In this document: positions 10,157 through 20,002 of the stretch, piece by piece | Numbering within the stretch: the first letter of the stretch is position 1 | Layout: every line of letters starts with the position of its first letter | Assembly: GCA_039720395.1 (NCBI GenBank) | Contig: CM077822.1 | Location: forward strand, 19,975,674-20,039,673 | Direction of reading: 5' to 3' | DNA from: Liquidambar formosana | Taxonomy: Eukaryota; Streptophyta; Magnoliopsida; Saxifragales; Altingiaceae | Length of the DNA stretch: 64,000 nt | Notes under the pieces: model-generated | Databases searched by the model: none | What the model was told of the DNA's origin: nothing | What the model saw: the letters and a program-made list of their open reading frames with translations, nothing else | Position numbers and translations under genes: made by a program

Positions 10157-11443
10157 TCAGTTTTTCTTGGGCTTCTTTGCAGCTCGCTCTTCAGCTTTCT
10201 TCTCCTCTCTTGCATGTCTTCTTTTCTTCCTCAAGTCGTGTTCATAAGCTGCTGTCACTGCTTCCATAATATCTTCTCTGCAAGGTCCAAGTTCATTGTT
10301 CTTGATAAGTCCAAAAATCCTTTCTCTTCGAGTAGTCTCTCTCTCACCTAAATTGCTTTTCAACCATTCCTTATACTCGAGGCTCATCATATACGGACCA
10401 TCAGTATTCGTAACTTGGGTTAGTGTTAGCTTTCTAGGCCATCGGTCCTTCGCCCAAGTCACTACAGAAAGACCCGCGGGCACCACAGGATAGTCACCTT
10501 TCAAGGAAGTAGGTATGGTTTGCATGGCACCCATCTGACGAAGAACCCTTAAAGGCCAATAAAAAGAAGTAGACCTTAGTCCTATGAGTCTCACCATGGC
10601 GCATCCAGAAGTCCGCAGAAGCACCTGGTCACTGCAGCCCCATATGAAGACAAACCACTTGATATTCCTCCATGAAAGGGTTTGGAAGTAACCTAGCCAA
10701 TCCCTAAATGAAAACTTTCCAGGCAGTTCAATGCGGCAAAGGCAGTAATGCTGGGGCTTGTATGATGTAATGGCAATAGGCGATAAGAAATTCAGTCTTT
10801 CAAGCAACCACATCTGCAGTAGAATGGGGCTACCTCCTAAAGGAACCTTTGGGTCCTCATGAGTTTTATCCAAACCATTCAGGGTTTCAGTTAGCACCAT
10901 GGGAATCAAGTTATGGCCCTTGGCAAGGAGAGGAATCAAGTCACAGATTTGAACAGGAACATGTGGAGTACTAGTGGAAATAAGAAAACGACCAATGAGG
11001 CAAAAGGCAAGAGCATGCTTAATAGGAAAGGTAAAATTCAGAATACCTTTACTATCACAAGCTAAAAAAGAGGTTGCCAATTTCATCAAGTCTACCATAT
11101 GGTCCTTTACAAACGTAGAGGCATATTGTGAGTGAATCCCAAGTAGATTGGAGAAAGAAGTAAGAAAGCTTGGGCGAGGAGTAGGGAGAATGAAAGGACC
11201 TACCGTTGAAACTCCATACAATGCACAGAATTCCTCCATGGTTGGGCACAGTTCTTCATAGTTGAAGCGGAACACATGAACTTGAGGATCCCAAAAATAT
11301 GTAGCAGCAGTCAAGAGGTTCGTTTCAAGCCTCACATGCCTCAAGGAAAGCAATGGATCCAAGCCAAAGCACTTGAACTCAGATTTTGCTTCAGCACTCA
11401 TAACTCTCAAAAACCCTCCTAAAAATTTGTCTAGAGCCTCCAT
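10157..11443 (-). CDS. Antisense DUF7745-like protein, intact (A1)
   Basis: This uninterrupted 428-codon single-exon gene reads against pol. The N-terminus is MEALDKFLGGFLRVMSAEAK; FWDPQVHVFRF lies at residues 50-60, followed by ELCPTMEEFCALYGV. Further marks are FCLIGRFLIS, LTETLNGLDK, LLQMWLLERLNFLSP and RSTSFYWPLRVLRQMGAMQTIP. The last 30 or so residues are strongly basic (KKRR...KKPKK), like a nuclear localisation signal. No catalytic motif is evident. Tat elements are known to carry extra antisense ORFs in this position; the function is not established. The promoter carries TATAAAA at 11499-11493 and the palindromic module at 11587-11644. The start is the first ATG, which aligns with the start in D. 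Confidence 0.85.
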   Translation of the reverse strand: MEALDKFLGGFLRVMSAEAKSEFKCFGLDPLLSLRHVRLETNLLTAATYFWDPQVHVFRFNYEELCPTMEEFCALYGVSTVGPFILPTPRPSFLTSFSNLLGIHSQYASTFVKDHMVDLMKLATSFLACDSKGILNFTFPIKHALAFCLIGRFLISTSTPHVPVQICDLIPLLAKGHNLIPMVLTETLNGLDKTHEDPKVPLGGSPILLQMWLLERLNFLSPIAITSYKPQHYCLCRIELPGKFSFRDWLGYFQTLSWRNIKWFVFIWGCSDQVLLRTSGCAMVRLIGLRSTSFYWPLRVLRQMGAMQTIPTSLKGDYPVVPAGLSVVTWAKDRWPRKLTLTQVTNTDGPYMMSLEYKEWLKSNLGERETTRRERIFGLIKNNELGPCREDIMEAVTAAYEHDLRKKRRHAREEKKAEERAAKKPKKN

Positions 11444-11586
11444 AATTTCTAATGAATGAATACAAGTAGGTTTAGGAACCTCTTGGATGTGTTTTTATAG
11501 GGAAAAGGTCACAAATCCAAGTTCAAATAGGAAAAAACCCATCAGAATAGGAAGTTTCCTATTCAAAGTGGGATTTCCGCTTCGGG

Positions 11587-11644
11587 CTCGGGTAACCACC
11601 CAGGCCTGGGCGGCTAGCCTCCCGAGGTCTGGTGGTCACCCAAG
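11587..11644 (-). promoter_or_regulatory. Palindromic promoter module, A type, two units
   Basis: A 58-bp version with two 7-6-7 units (ACCACCC/GGGCGGC and GCCTCCC/TGGTGGT) joined by TA, within CTCGGGTAACC and GGTCACCCAAG. It is 22 bp shorter than the A-type LTR module, exactly one unit. Its TATA-proximal edge is 88 bp from the TATA box of the antisense gene at 10157-11443. Confidence 0.75.
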
Positions 11645-11699
11645 CCACTTTGTTTTGGTTTTGCTTCTCGCTTTGTCTCGCCTTGACGCGTGATCAAAC

Positions 11700-13280
11700 C
11701 TCCTTCCAAATGAGATATTCAACACTTTTTGAGCTTAAAATCAATCAAATTCCATCTTGAAATCAATTCCTTGAATTGATTTTATGTTCAAAAGGGTTGA
11801 ATATATTTCCTCTGTGTCATGCCAACTCAAGTGACAATGTGTTAAGTCACTTTCCTCTTGCACCATGCCTGTTCAATCTTGATAAATTGATCATATATCC
11901 TCATTTCAAATCTTGATTTTTCATCCTACTTGGTTGAATATATTCATCGCTTGAATGTGTTCTTCCATTTCAAAAGTGCATTCACCCTTTGAATATGCTT
12001 CTCAGTTTCAAATTCTCATTTTCTATCATACTTGGTTGAATATATTCATCACTTGAATATATTCTTCCATTTCAAAAGCATGTTCGCCCATTGAATATGC
12101 TTCCTAGTTTCAGATCCTCATTATCACTTACTTGGTTAAGTATATTCATCACTTGAATATATTTCTCCATTTCAATGGTATACTCATCACTCGAGTATAC
12201 TTCTCAGATATTTCGTCACTTACTTGGTTAAGTATATCCATCGCTTGGGTATATTTCTCCATTTCAATGGTATGTTCATCACTTGAACATACTTCTCAGA
12301 TTATTTGTCACTTACTTGGTTAAATATATTCATCACTTGAATATATTTCTCCATTTCAATGGTATACTCATCACTTGAGTATACTTCTCAGATTATTCTC
12401 TATCTTACTTGCTTAAGTACATCCATCGCTTGGATATATTTCTCTATTTCAATGGTATGTTTATCACTTAAACATACTTGTCACTTACTTGGTTAAGTAT
12501 ATCCATCACTTGGATATATTTCTCTATTTCAATGGTATGTTTATCACTTAAACATACTTGTCACTTACTTGGTTAAGTATATTCGTGACTAGAATATATT
12601 TCTCCATTTCAATGGTGTACTCATCACTTGAGTACACTTCTCAGATTATTCTTATCTTACTTGGTTAAATATATCCGTCGTTTGGATATATTTCTCCATT
12701 TCAATGGTATGCTCACCACTTGAGTATACTTCTCAGATTTCATTCTCAGATTACTTGGTTAAATATATCCATCGCTTGGATATATTTCTCCATTTCAATG
12801 GTATGCTCACCACTTGAGTATACTTCTCAGATTTCATTCTCAGATTACTTGGTAAAATATATCCATCGCTTGGATATATTTCTCCATTTCAATGGTATGC
12901 TCACCACTTGAGTATACTTCTCAAATTTCATTCTCACATTACTTGGTTAAATATATTCGTGACCTGAATATATTTCTCCATTTCAGTGGTATACTCATCA
13001 CTTGAGTATACTTCTCAGATATTTTGTCACTCACTTGGTTAAATATATTCGTGACCTGAATATACTTCTCCATTTCCAAGGTACGTTCATCACTTGAACG
13101 TACTTTTCAGATCTCATTCTCATCACTTGGTTAAATATATTCGTGACTAGAATATATTTCTCCGTTTCAAAAGTATGTTCATTCGTAGTGGCTTGAATAT
13201 GCTTCTCTTATCAATTCTTAACCCCCAGTGGTTTAAGTATACTCATGACTTGAGTACACTTCCTTATTTCAGTCTCAGGT
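11700..13280 (+). repeat. Degenerate tandem array of short hairpins (A1, before 3' LTR)
   Basis: From about 11930 to 13270 a unit of about 92 bp recurs, with the fixed text TTTCTCCATTTCAATGG and CTTACTTGGTTAA. Each unit holds two inverted repeats with a loop of 7 nt, usually ATCACTT, ATCGCTT or GTGACCT. Arms vary but remain paired: AATATATTC/GAATATATT, GTATACTC/GAGTATAC, GTATGTTC/GAACATAC, GTATGTTT/AAACATAC, GTGTACTC/GAGTACAC, GTACGTTC/GAACGTAC and GTATATCC/GGATATAT. No coding is evident. Bases 11700-11930 hold related degenerate sequence. Confidence 0.85.
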
Positions 13281-13398
13281 TTTCAACCTCCCATCATTGT
13301 TGGTATCAGTGTGTGATTTCTCCGGGCTTTTTGGCCAAAAATGGGTTGTTCTTTATCATTGGTTCACAAGTGTAACTTGTTCGCCAATGAGGGGCTTC

Positions 13399-15999
13399 TG
13401 TCACACCCCATTTTTGCACCACCTTACTAGGGCTCATCATTCCATGCATGTTTTTGTTTTGTTTTTGAGTCTAGTCACTTGCATTAGTTTTCTAGAGTCA
13501 CAAGGACAATGGATATGAATTTTGGTTCAAATTGGAGTTGATCTTGAGGGATAATAAGAGCTTTTGTGACTTGAGGGGCATAATCGTCTTTTAAGTCCCA
13601 AACTTTTCATTTGACCTTGGAATGATCTCCAAATTGTCAATTGGAGTTCATATGGATGCATATGAGGTACTTAAGTCCCGTGGCCCTGATGATGAGTTTA
13701 GTGTGGTTATTTACGGATTATCCTTGAAGAATTAGTGCGAATCACAGCATGAGATTTTTGGTTAAAATGAAAAGAAAATTATTTTATTAAATTAGCCATT
13801 TTTATCATGACACTAACACGTGTACGTATGTGATGAGTGTGTGTACGCACATACAATACATGTGCATGCGTGTTAGCGGTCAGTCTCCCAATTTTTATAA
13901 AAGACAATTTCCTTTTCCTATTCAGATTAGAAGTCTTTTATCATTATAAAATACCTTTTGATTATTCTCCAAGGAAACCTAGTCCAGGAAGGAAAGGGAA
14001 ACTCCAGATTTCAGCTATAAATACTCTCTTAATGTCTTTAAACAAGGGGGGGGAGAAGAGGGTTTGGAGGGAGTGAAATTCGTCATAATTCAGCAGCAGA
14101 TTTTCTGAAAACCAGCAGTCGTATTTTAATCATAACTTTTTCATCCGAAGTCAGAATTTGATGAAATTGGTCTTGTTAGAAAGTTAATTCAATTCTCTAC
14201 AACTTTGTATTTCACAAGCTTTGTCCAAATCCAACGTTTTCATACCCAAAAATGCGATTGAAGTTGCTGCTGCTGCAAAGTGACGAAAATCACTTTTCTT
14301 TTCTCTTGTTCTCTTTTTGTTTTCTATTTCTTTTCAAAGTTGAGTGAGTTTTGATCTCTTTGCTGTGATACCACTTTGACAAAGAGGAGGATTCGTGTTG
14401 GTTTGATTCACTCTAAAGACCTGAGGAGCCACGAACAATTACAAACACAAAGGAAGGCCCTTCCTAAGGTATTCTCCTTCTCTATTCAAGCTTAAACTAG
14501 GTTTTCACATGGGTTAGGCTTATTGCATGTTAAAGGTAACTTTTTTATCATGTATTAACACTCTAGCTAGTTAATATACATGGAATATCTATTTTTTATC
14601 TACTATTTAGCATGCTTTAGGGCTGTCCTTTAGGTTTTTAATGCATAGTTATGATTCTTGTGCTCCTGTTTGTCCTTGTGCTAGGATTAGTGTCATTGCA
14701 TGTTAGAGTTAGGATTTTCATCATGTTATATTGCTTTAGTTAGTTAATATGCATGATTTAATTTCTGTTTAGTTTGGTTTTAGCATGATTAAAGTATGTT
14801 TTGTATGTTTTTAAGCATATTTGTGAGTTTAGGGTTTTAGAGTCATTGTTTCGTGTTTGTTTTCATATAGCATGATAAAGTAGACTTTTTTATTTGGTTT
14901 TTCTTCGTGTTTGCTGTATATGTTTTTCATATGGAGTAAACATGATATTTTTGCATGTATATTAGTATGTTCTAGGGTTTTTATGCATGATATGGTTCTA
15001 GGAATATGTTAGGACTTATTATTGTTCGCTGTTTTTGCTATTGGCATGCTTAGTGGATGATTTTAGGTCATAATACTATTCTGTCCAGATTTGCATGTTA
15101 GTGTTTTTGCATGGTTTTGAGCACTTGTAAGGGTGCAAATAGGTGTGGTATTTGTCCTATGGCAAATAGGGCTGCTTATGTTTGAAATAGCTAATGTTTG
15201 GAGTAATTACGCTCAGGTAAGTGGGTGTGAAGGTGCCCCAATTCACCTTTCTTCCTTATCCCTTCTCTTCTCCCTATTTAGGGTTAATTTTTAATATGAT
15301 CCTATGGTTTAATTAGAGGTTTCCTTCATAAACAAAATTCTGGTTTTTATTAAGGTTTCCATTTTGTGGATTTCTTTCCTAAAATCAAACTTTCTATCAA
15401 TTCTCTTTTGATCAAATAAGGAAACCTAGGGTTTTTACCATAGGTTTGTATTAGGATTTAACTTTAGTTCTAATCGAACTACGTGGACTTTGATCCATGT
15501 ATTTCGTTGCATGGTACGTAGGCGCTCTTCGTGAGGCTCAAGTCCGTTCTAGGATCCAAGCATCCTAGGTTTATTTTTGTTTTGTTTTCTTCTTTTTCTT
15601 TTTCTGTTTTTATGTGCTTATTATGCATGGATGGATGAATGAAATATATGATATGCATGCAATTCTTGTGATGATATACTTGCTGATTTTTGTATGGAAA
15701 GATCTTGATTTAGCCCAAACGAACTGAGAGACCGAAAGGGTGACATGGGTGCCTATAGGCTTTGCCTAGAACCTTCCCATGTCATAACTTAGCCTCCGAA
15801 TCCCCGATTTCTTTGGTTTTCAAAAGATTGGTTTTCGCCTTTCCTTTTTTATGGAGTCATTCGAATTGTTTTCCTAAAACAAACTATTTTTAGGGTTTTC
15901 CTTGTTTCTTTTAAAAAATAAGGTGGCGACTCCTTTCCTTTTTCTTTTTCAAACCCATTTTCTTTCAATCCCTTGTGGGCCCAATTTCCGGGGTTCACA
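13399..15999 (+). repeat. 3' LTR of A1 (A-type ends, different U3 core)
   Basis: This LTR of 2601 bp is preceded by a short purine run (AATGAGGGGCTTC), the likely polypurine primer, and followed by the TSD AGTAC. Its first ~290 bp and last ~1.5 kb match the A-type LTRs S1 and A0. The middle differs and lacks the GC-rich module; instead it has another palindromic block at 13813-13876. A TATAAATA lies at about 14018. S2 (20003-22587) is the same subtype. Confidence 0.9.
13813..13876 (+). promoter_or_regulatory. Alternative palindromic U3 module (CTAACACG...CGTGTTAG)
   Basis: An outer inverted repeat CTAACACG/CGTGTTAG encloses alternating TGTACGTATGTG-, TGTACGCACATAC- and ATGTGCATG-like segments. 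Copies lie at 8476-8539 (5' LTR of A1) and 22111-22174 (S2, with one arm changed to CGTATTAG). It occupies the U3 position taken by the GC-rich module in S1 and A0. Confidence 0.55.
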
Positions 16000-17222
16000 A
16001 GTACGATAGGTTAACATTGGCTTTTCAAGTAGATATTTGAGTGGATCCATGCGACTAACTCGGAACACCTGGAAAGATAGCATGTAATGGCGGAGTTTTT
16101 GGGAGGCCCACACCAATGCCACACAAGTCTTTTCCACAGCGTTATAGTTCACCTCATAGTCTGTCATTTTCTTACTCAGATAGTAAATGGCATTCTCTTT
16201 TCTCGACTCTTCCAAGTATTGTGCGAGCATTGCCCCCATAGCAATTTCTGTGACGGTTAAGTACAGCAACAACGGCTCTCCTTCTCTAGGTGGAACCAGT
16301 ATCGGTGGATTGCTTAAGTAGCATTTAATGGCTTCAAAAGCATTCTGGCATTCCTCGTTCCATTCTTTTGGTTCTCCTTTCTGTAGTAGCTTGAAAACAG
16401 GTCCACAAATGGTAGTGAGTTGAGCTATGAACCGGTTTATGTACTGCAATCTTCCTAGGAAACCTCGGATTTCCTTCTCATTCTTAGGCGGCGGCATCTC
16501 CAAAATGGCTTTGATCTTGCTTGGATCCACTTCAATTCCTCTCTGTGTTATCATGAAACCTAGCAACTTTCCCGTAGTGACTCCAAAAGCACATTTCTGA
16601 GGGTTGAGGCGAAGCTTGTACTTTATAATTTGATCGAAGAACTTTCTGAGCACAGCTACATGTCCTTCCCTATCCTTTGACTTGACAATCATGTCATCAA
16701 CGTAAACCTCGACCTCTTTGTGTATTATGTCATGCAACAAGGTGGTAGCAGCTCTCTGATAAATTGCCCCTGCATTATTTAACCCGAAGGCATTACTTTG
16801 TAACAATAGGTCCCCCACTGAGTGATGAAAAACGTTTTCTCCATATCTTCTGGTGCCATCTTGATCTGATTGTAACCCGAGAAACCATCCATGAAAGAAA
16901 GAAGAGCGTGCCCTACAGTACTATCGACTAACACGTCAATGTGTGGTAGTGGAAAGTCATCCTTAGGGCATGCCTTATTCAAATCACGAAAGTCTACACA
17001 CATACGCACTCTGCTATCCTTCTTTGGAACTGGTACTATATTTGCAAGCCATTCAGGGTACTCCACGACTTTAAGGAACTTAGCTTTTATTTGCTTGATC
17101 ACCTCTTCCTTTATCTTCAATGCCCACTCAGGCTTCATTCTCCTCAACTTCTGCTTAACAGGCTTCATGTCAGGATTGGTTGGAATGTGATGCTGCACTA
17201 TGTCTGTGTCTACTCCAGGCAT
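16000..17222 (-). pseudogene. pol: pol of element D: reverse transcriptase and first RNase H
   Basis: Read from 17222 downward: the RT N-terminal region (KQKLRRMKPEWALKIKEEV), then VPVPKKDSRVRMCVDFRDLN, SFMDGFSGYNQIKMA, a frameshift, then YVDDMIVKS with the catalytic YVDD, and the RT-linked RNase H region (GEPLLLYLTVTEIAMGA, YYLSKKMTDYE). The frameshift is a missing base near 16792 in what should be VMPFGL. At 16000 the frame is cut by A1, and at 17222 by a copia-like solo LTR; both flanks carry target duplications, so the interruptions are clean insertions. Confidence 0.88.
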
Positions 17223-18880
17223 TGTTGGGAATCGAACAAGAGGGAAAAATACAAGTGCGGAATATAAAAATTTTTCCTACGATTCCCAATCCCATGAATC
17301 TAACTATGCATAATACAAAATCAAACCCTAACTACAAAGAGGGTTAGAACACTTATAGAATTTTTGTCTTCTCCTTTTTGCTCCAAGCTTTGATTCCGGA
17401 CAGCGGTGAATGAGCAGCCCAAGTGTGCTGCCTCCAACGGTATCCACACCTAGCTAGAGCTTCAAGTCCTTTCTTCCTTTCCCATGTTGTTGCTAGAGTA
17501 GGAAAAGAGAGGAGAGAGAGAGAGGGAGGCTGGAAATTCTGGCCAGCCCCTTGGGGAGCCTCCAAAAAAAAAATTATGATGTCACACATCATAGTGTGAC
17601 TTAAATAGTCCACACTAAAGGGGCTGGCCCTAGGGGGAAACCCTTTTAGGGTTTTGTGCAATTTCCCTAAATTGCACAATAACCCCTATTGTTTATATCA
17701 AATACAAGCATAGCCTCAAAGAACTATTCTTTATGCACTCATAACCTTTCTCTCATAGACTTAAAAGCTCATCTTGCATGATCAGTGTGTGACCCATTGG
17801 GTTCACATCATCAAGTAGTAGGAATAGCACGAGGTGTGCACAATGGAACTCTTTCCATTTATGGTCTAATTGGAACTCCTTCCAATTCCCTAATTGATTA
17901 TAACTCACTTATATCAATTAGGGCTTCTACTAACCATGAGTAACACCTAGCATATGGCTCATGGTGTGGTCCTTAATGAAGTGAATAGTCATTTACAAAG
18001 AACCCTTCTGTTATAGTTTATAGGTTACAATTGCATCCTTCCTTCAACACAATGTCTCCAATTGAACTAATAGGACATGGAAGTCTGTCAAGTCCCTAGT
18101 TCAATTACTTTATACTCATTCATAGATATCAACTCATTGATGAACTCATGAAACTCTTTTCATATTCATCCTACCATGGCCATGGATTTAATGAGTTATA
18201 TTATGAATGCTATATGAGACATTCTCTCTCTTTTTCCTCAGAGTGATGGATCCCTTGTTGATCACTCACATGCCTTCATACACATAGTAGTAGGGCCAAT
18301 GAACACCTTTGCAGACCCCTGAATAGGATCTGCACTTAGTGTTATCAAACTTCTAAAGCTACATGCATAAGACAACTATGGTGTCTCAGGTCTAAGGATT
18401 ACTTGTACCACTATAACAATGAGAAACTGATTGACAGGCAGGATAAAACTCCATTCAGTTTATCTCATATCTTTGGTCACATTCAGTGTACCTATTCTCG
18501 TAATAGGCACCCACTTGTTGGTTGTAGTGTCTCCACACAAATAGCTTGAGACTAGCTATCCTCCTATAGAGTTAACCTAACAAGTGCTAGTCCTATGGTT
18601 CATTACTGTCCATCATAGTGAACCTTCAACTAGGAATGCTTTAGGAGTTTAGTACAGAGATATATCTACAGTCTCAAAATTACAACTCTTTGTAATTCCA
18701 TATTCTCAACTCTAACTCCATGGACATATTATGTAAATATAAATGATACATATAAACATAATAGAATAAGCCCTTTTATTAAATCAATAATAAATGTGAC
18801 ATACATAAATGAAATCAAATGATTGTTCCTAATCCCTAAACAATCATCTCTATGATTGGCTCTAGGGCATAATCCTAACA
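17223..18880 (-). mobile_element. Solo LTR of a Ty1/copia-like element
   Basis: The plus strand reads TGTTGGGAATC...ATCCTAACA over 1658 bp, flanked by GGCAT at 17218-17222 and 18881-18885. It is the reverse complement of the LTR at 61365-63002, which is followed by a TGGTATCAGAGC primer site, so this copy is in minus orientation. It has no internal region and is therefore a solo LTR. A microsatellite-like GAGAGA run sits at about 17512-17525. An ORF at 17353-17679 in it is chance. Confidence 0.88.
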
Positions 18881-19159
18881 GGCATATCTTCATAAGACCA
18901 TGCGAACGCTTTAAGGTTTTCTCTCAACAACTCAACCAATTGTTCTTTTCTAGAAGGGGAAAGTGTTGTACCAATTTTAATTATTTTTGGCAATTCATTC
19001 GTCCCTAGATTAATTGATTCTAGTTCTTCTGTAATTGGTTGTGCTATCCCTTTATTCCTTTGCTCAACGAGCTCGGGAGGGATATTAGCGTCTCTAGTGT
19101 CTATTTCCATGCCACACACATTAAGAGACAAAAAGGCGCGAAGACAATGGATATAATCT
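18881..19159 (-). pseudogene. pol: pol of element D, N-terminal exon part
   Basis: This is the first part of D's pol exon, read from the intron acceptor at 19159 to the copia-like insertion. It contains GMEIDTRDANIPPELVEQR and then INLGTNELPKIIKIGTTLS, homologous to the stretches after the intron in A0 (37450 on) and B2 (49334 on), and ends in AFAWSYEDMP at the insertion. The frame resumes at 17222. Confidence 0.85.
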
Positions 19160-19308
19160 CTGCAAGAAAATAAAGAAAGCACCAATCACTAATTGAAGAC
19201 TCTGAAATAACAAAACAACACTTACGACAACTCTAAAGAACTCAACAAATGAAATACTTTAAACAAAGATAGATTGTTTGCTGACTCAAGACTCAAAAGA
19301 AAACCTAC
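19160..19308 (-). other. gag-pro/pol intron of element D
   Basis: Donor ATATGTAGGT (GT at 19308-19307) and acceptor TTCTTGCAG ending at 19160 give a 149-bp intron. Splicing removes the stop TAG formed at the donor and joins gag-pro to pol in frame (phase 2), just as in A0 and B2. Spliced introns at this position are a known feature of Ogre-type elements. Confidence 0.65.
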
Positions 19309-20002
19309 ATATCCTCTACTGGCTTAGACTCTTCTTTCCTTGGAACAAGAATGGGGGATCCTTCGATGTACCAATTCTGAAGTGGCTCGCTGACTGTCTA
19401 GAATGCTGGAACTGGAACCTCTTCACAATCTTCGATGGCTAGCACAAATTCTAAAAACAATCGGCCCATATCCTCTGAATCCATGCTATTTGCCCAATCC
19501 TCTTCTTCTCTGTTGCTATCTATTGCAGATCCCTCAACCATGGTTGCTGTGATCGAATACGACTCGGTTTCAAAGAAAATCTCAAACCCTGGGACTCTAG
19601 CTCCAATGGACTCCACATAAGTAGGCTCCGGAAAACCACAATATGGGAAATCTTCCCCTTCTTTCATAAAACACCCATTCAAGGTTGGCTCGTAAGGCTT
19701 AAGCGGGTGGATAACAGTGTGTCCACGTGCTTTAGCAATCTCTTTTTCTTTTCTCAGCTACGCTCGTTCCTCGTAATCTGCTTGTGTTAGCTTATATCCC
19801 AAACCAAAGGTATGCAAGGCCGATTGGTGCTTAATTGGCTCTGAAATTCCTCGGTACCTTGGTCCCATCCCCATGCTAGGAAAGAAACCCATGATCTTCA
19901 TGATCTCGGCGACACGCAAGTTCCCATGTGGTGAAAAGTCTAGTGGGATAAGCTCTCTGCTTGCGGGTGCTGAGTTGATAACCTGTACATATTCAAACCC
20001 TG
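19309..20002 (-). pseudogene. gag-pro: gag-pro of element D, C-terminal part
   Basis: Read from 20002 downward this continues the protease-containing polyprotein after the S2 insertion: GFEYVQVINS, ELIPLDFSPHGNLRVAEIM, FFPSMGMGPRYRGI, then GCFMKEGEDFPYCGFPEPTY and VPGFEIFF. Stop codons at about 19758 and 19398 interrupt it. A glutamate- and aspartate-rich tail leads to the intron donor. The role of this C-terminal part of the Tat gag-pro is not known. Confidence 0.82.

Larger units (their letters stand above)
8062..15999 (+). mobile_element. Element A1: internally deleted Tat retrotransposon
   Basis: It is flanked by AGTAC at 8057-8061 and 16000-16004. It consists of the first ~650 bp of the 5' LTR, a deletion junction at about 8710-8732, the integrase end of pol (8747-9826), the convergent spacer, an intact antisense DUF7745-like gene (11443-10157), a hairpin-rich repeat region and a complete 3' LTR (13399-15999). 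The rest of the 5' LTR, the leader, gag-pro, RT and both RNase H domains are missing. The shared parts of the two LTRs differ at only a few positions, so insertion looks recent. No PMD gene is present. Confidence 0.92.

Noticed and set aside
10157..11443. DUF7745-like gene as an ordinary host gene
   Set aside because: It lies inside the target duplications of A1 in the same position and orientation as in B2 and D, so it belongs to the element.
13837..14076. ORFs starting MCVRTYNTCACV at 13837, 8500 and 21878 (minus)
   Set aside because: They recur because they lie in the same LTR subtype, running through the palindromic block and TATA region; their ends differ and they resemble no protein.
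17353..17679. 108-codon minus-strand ORF
   Set aside because: It lies wholly inside the copia-like solo LTR, and its counterpart LTR at 61365-63002 does not keep it open.
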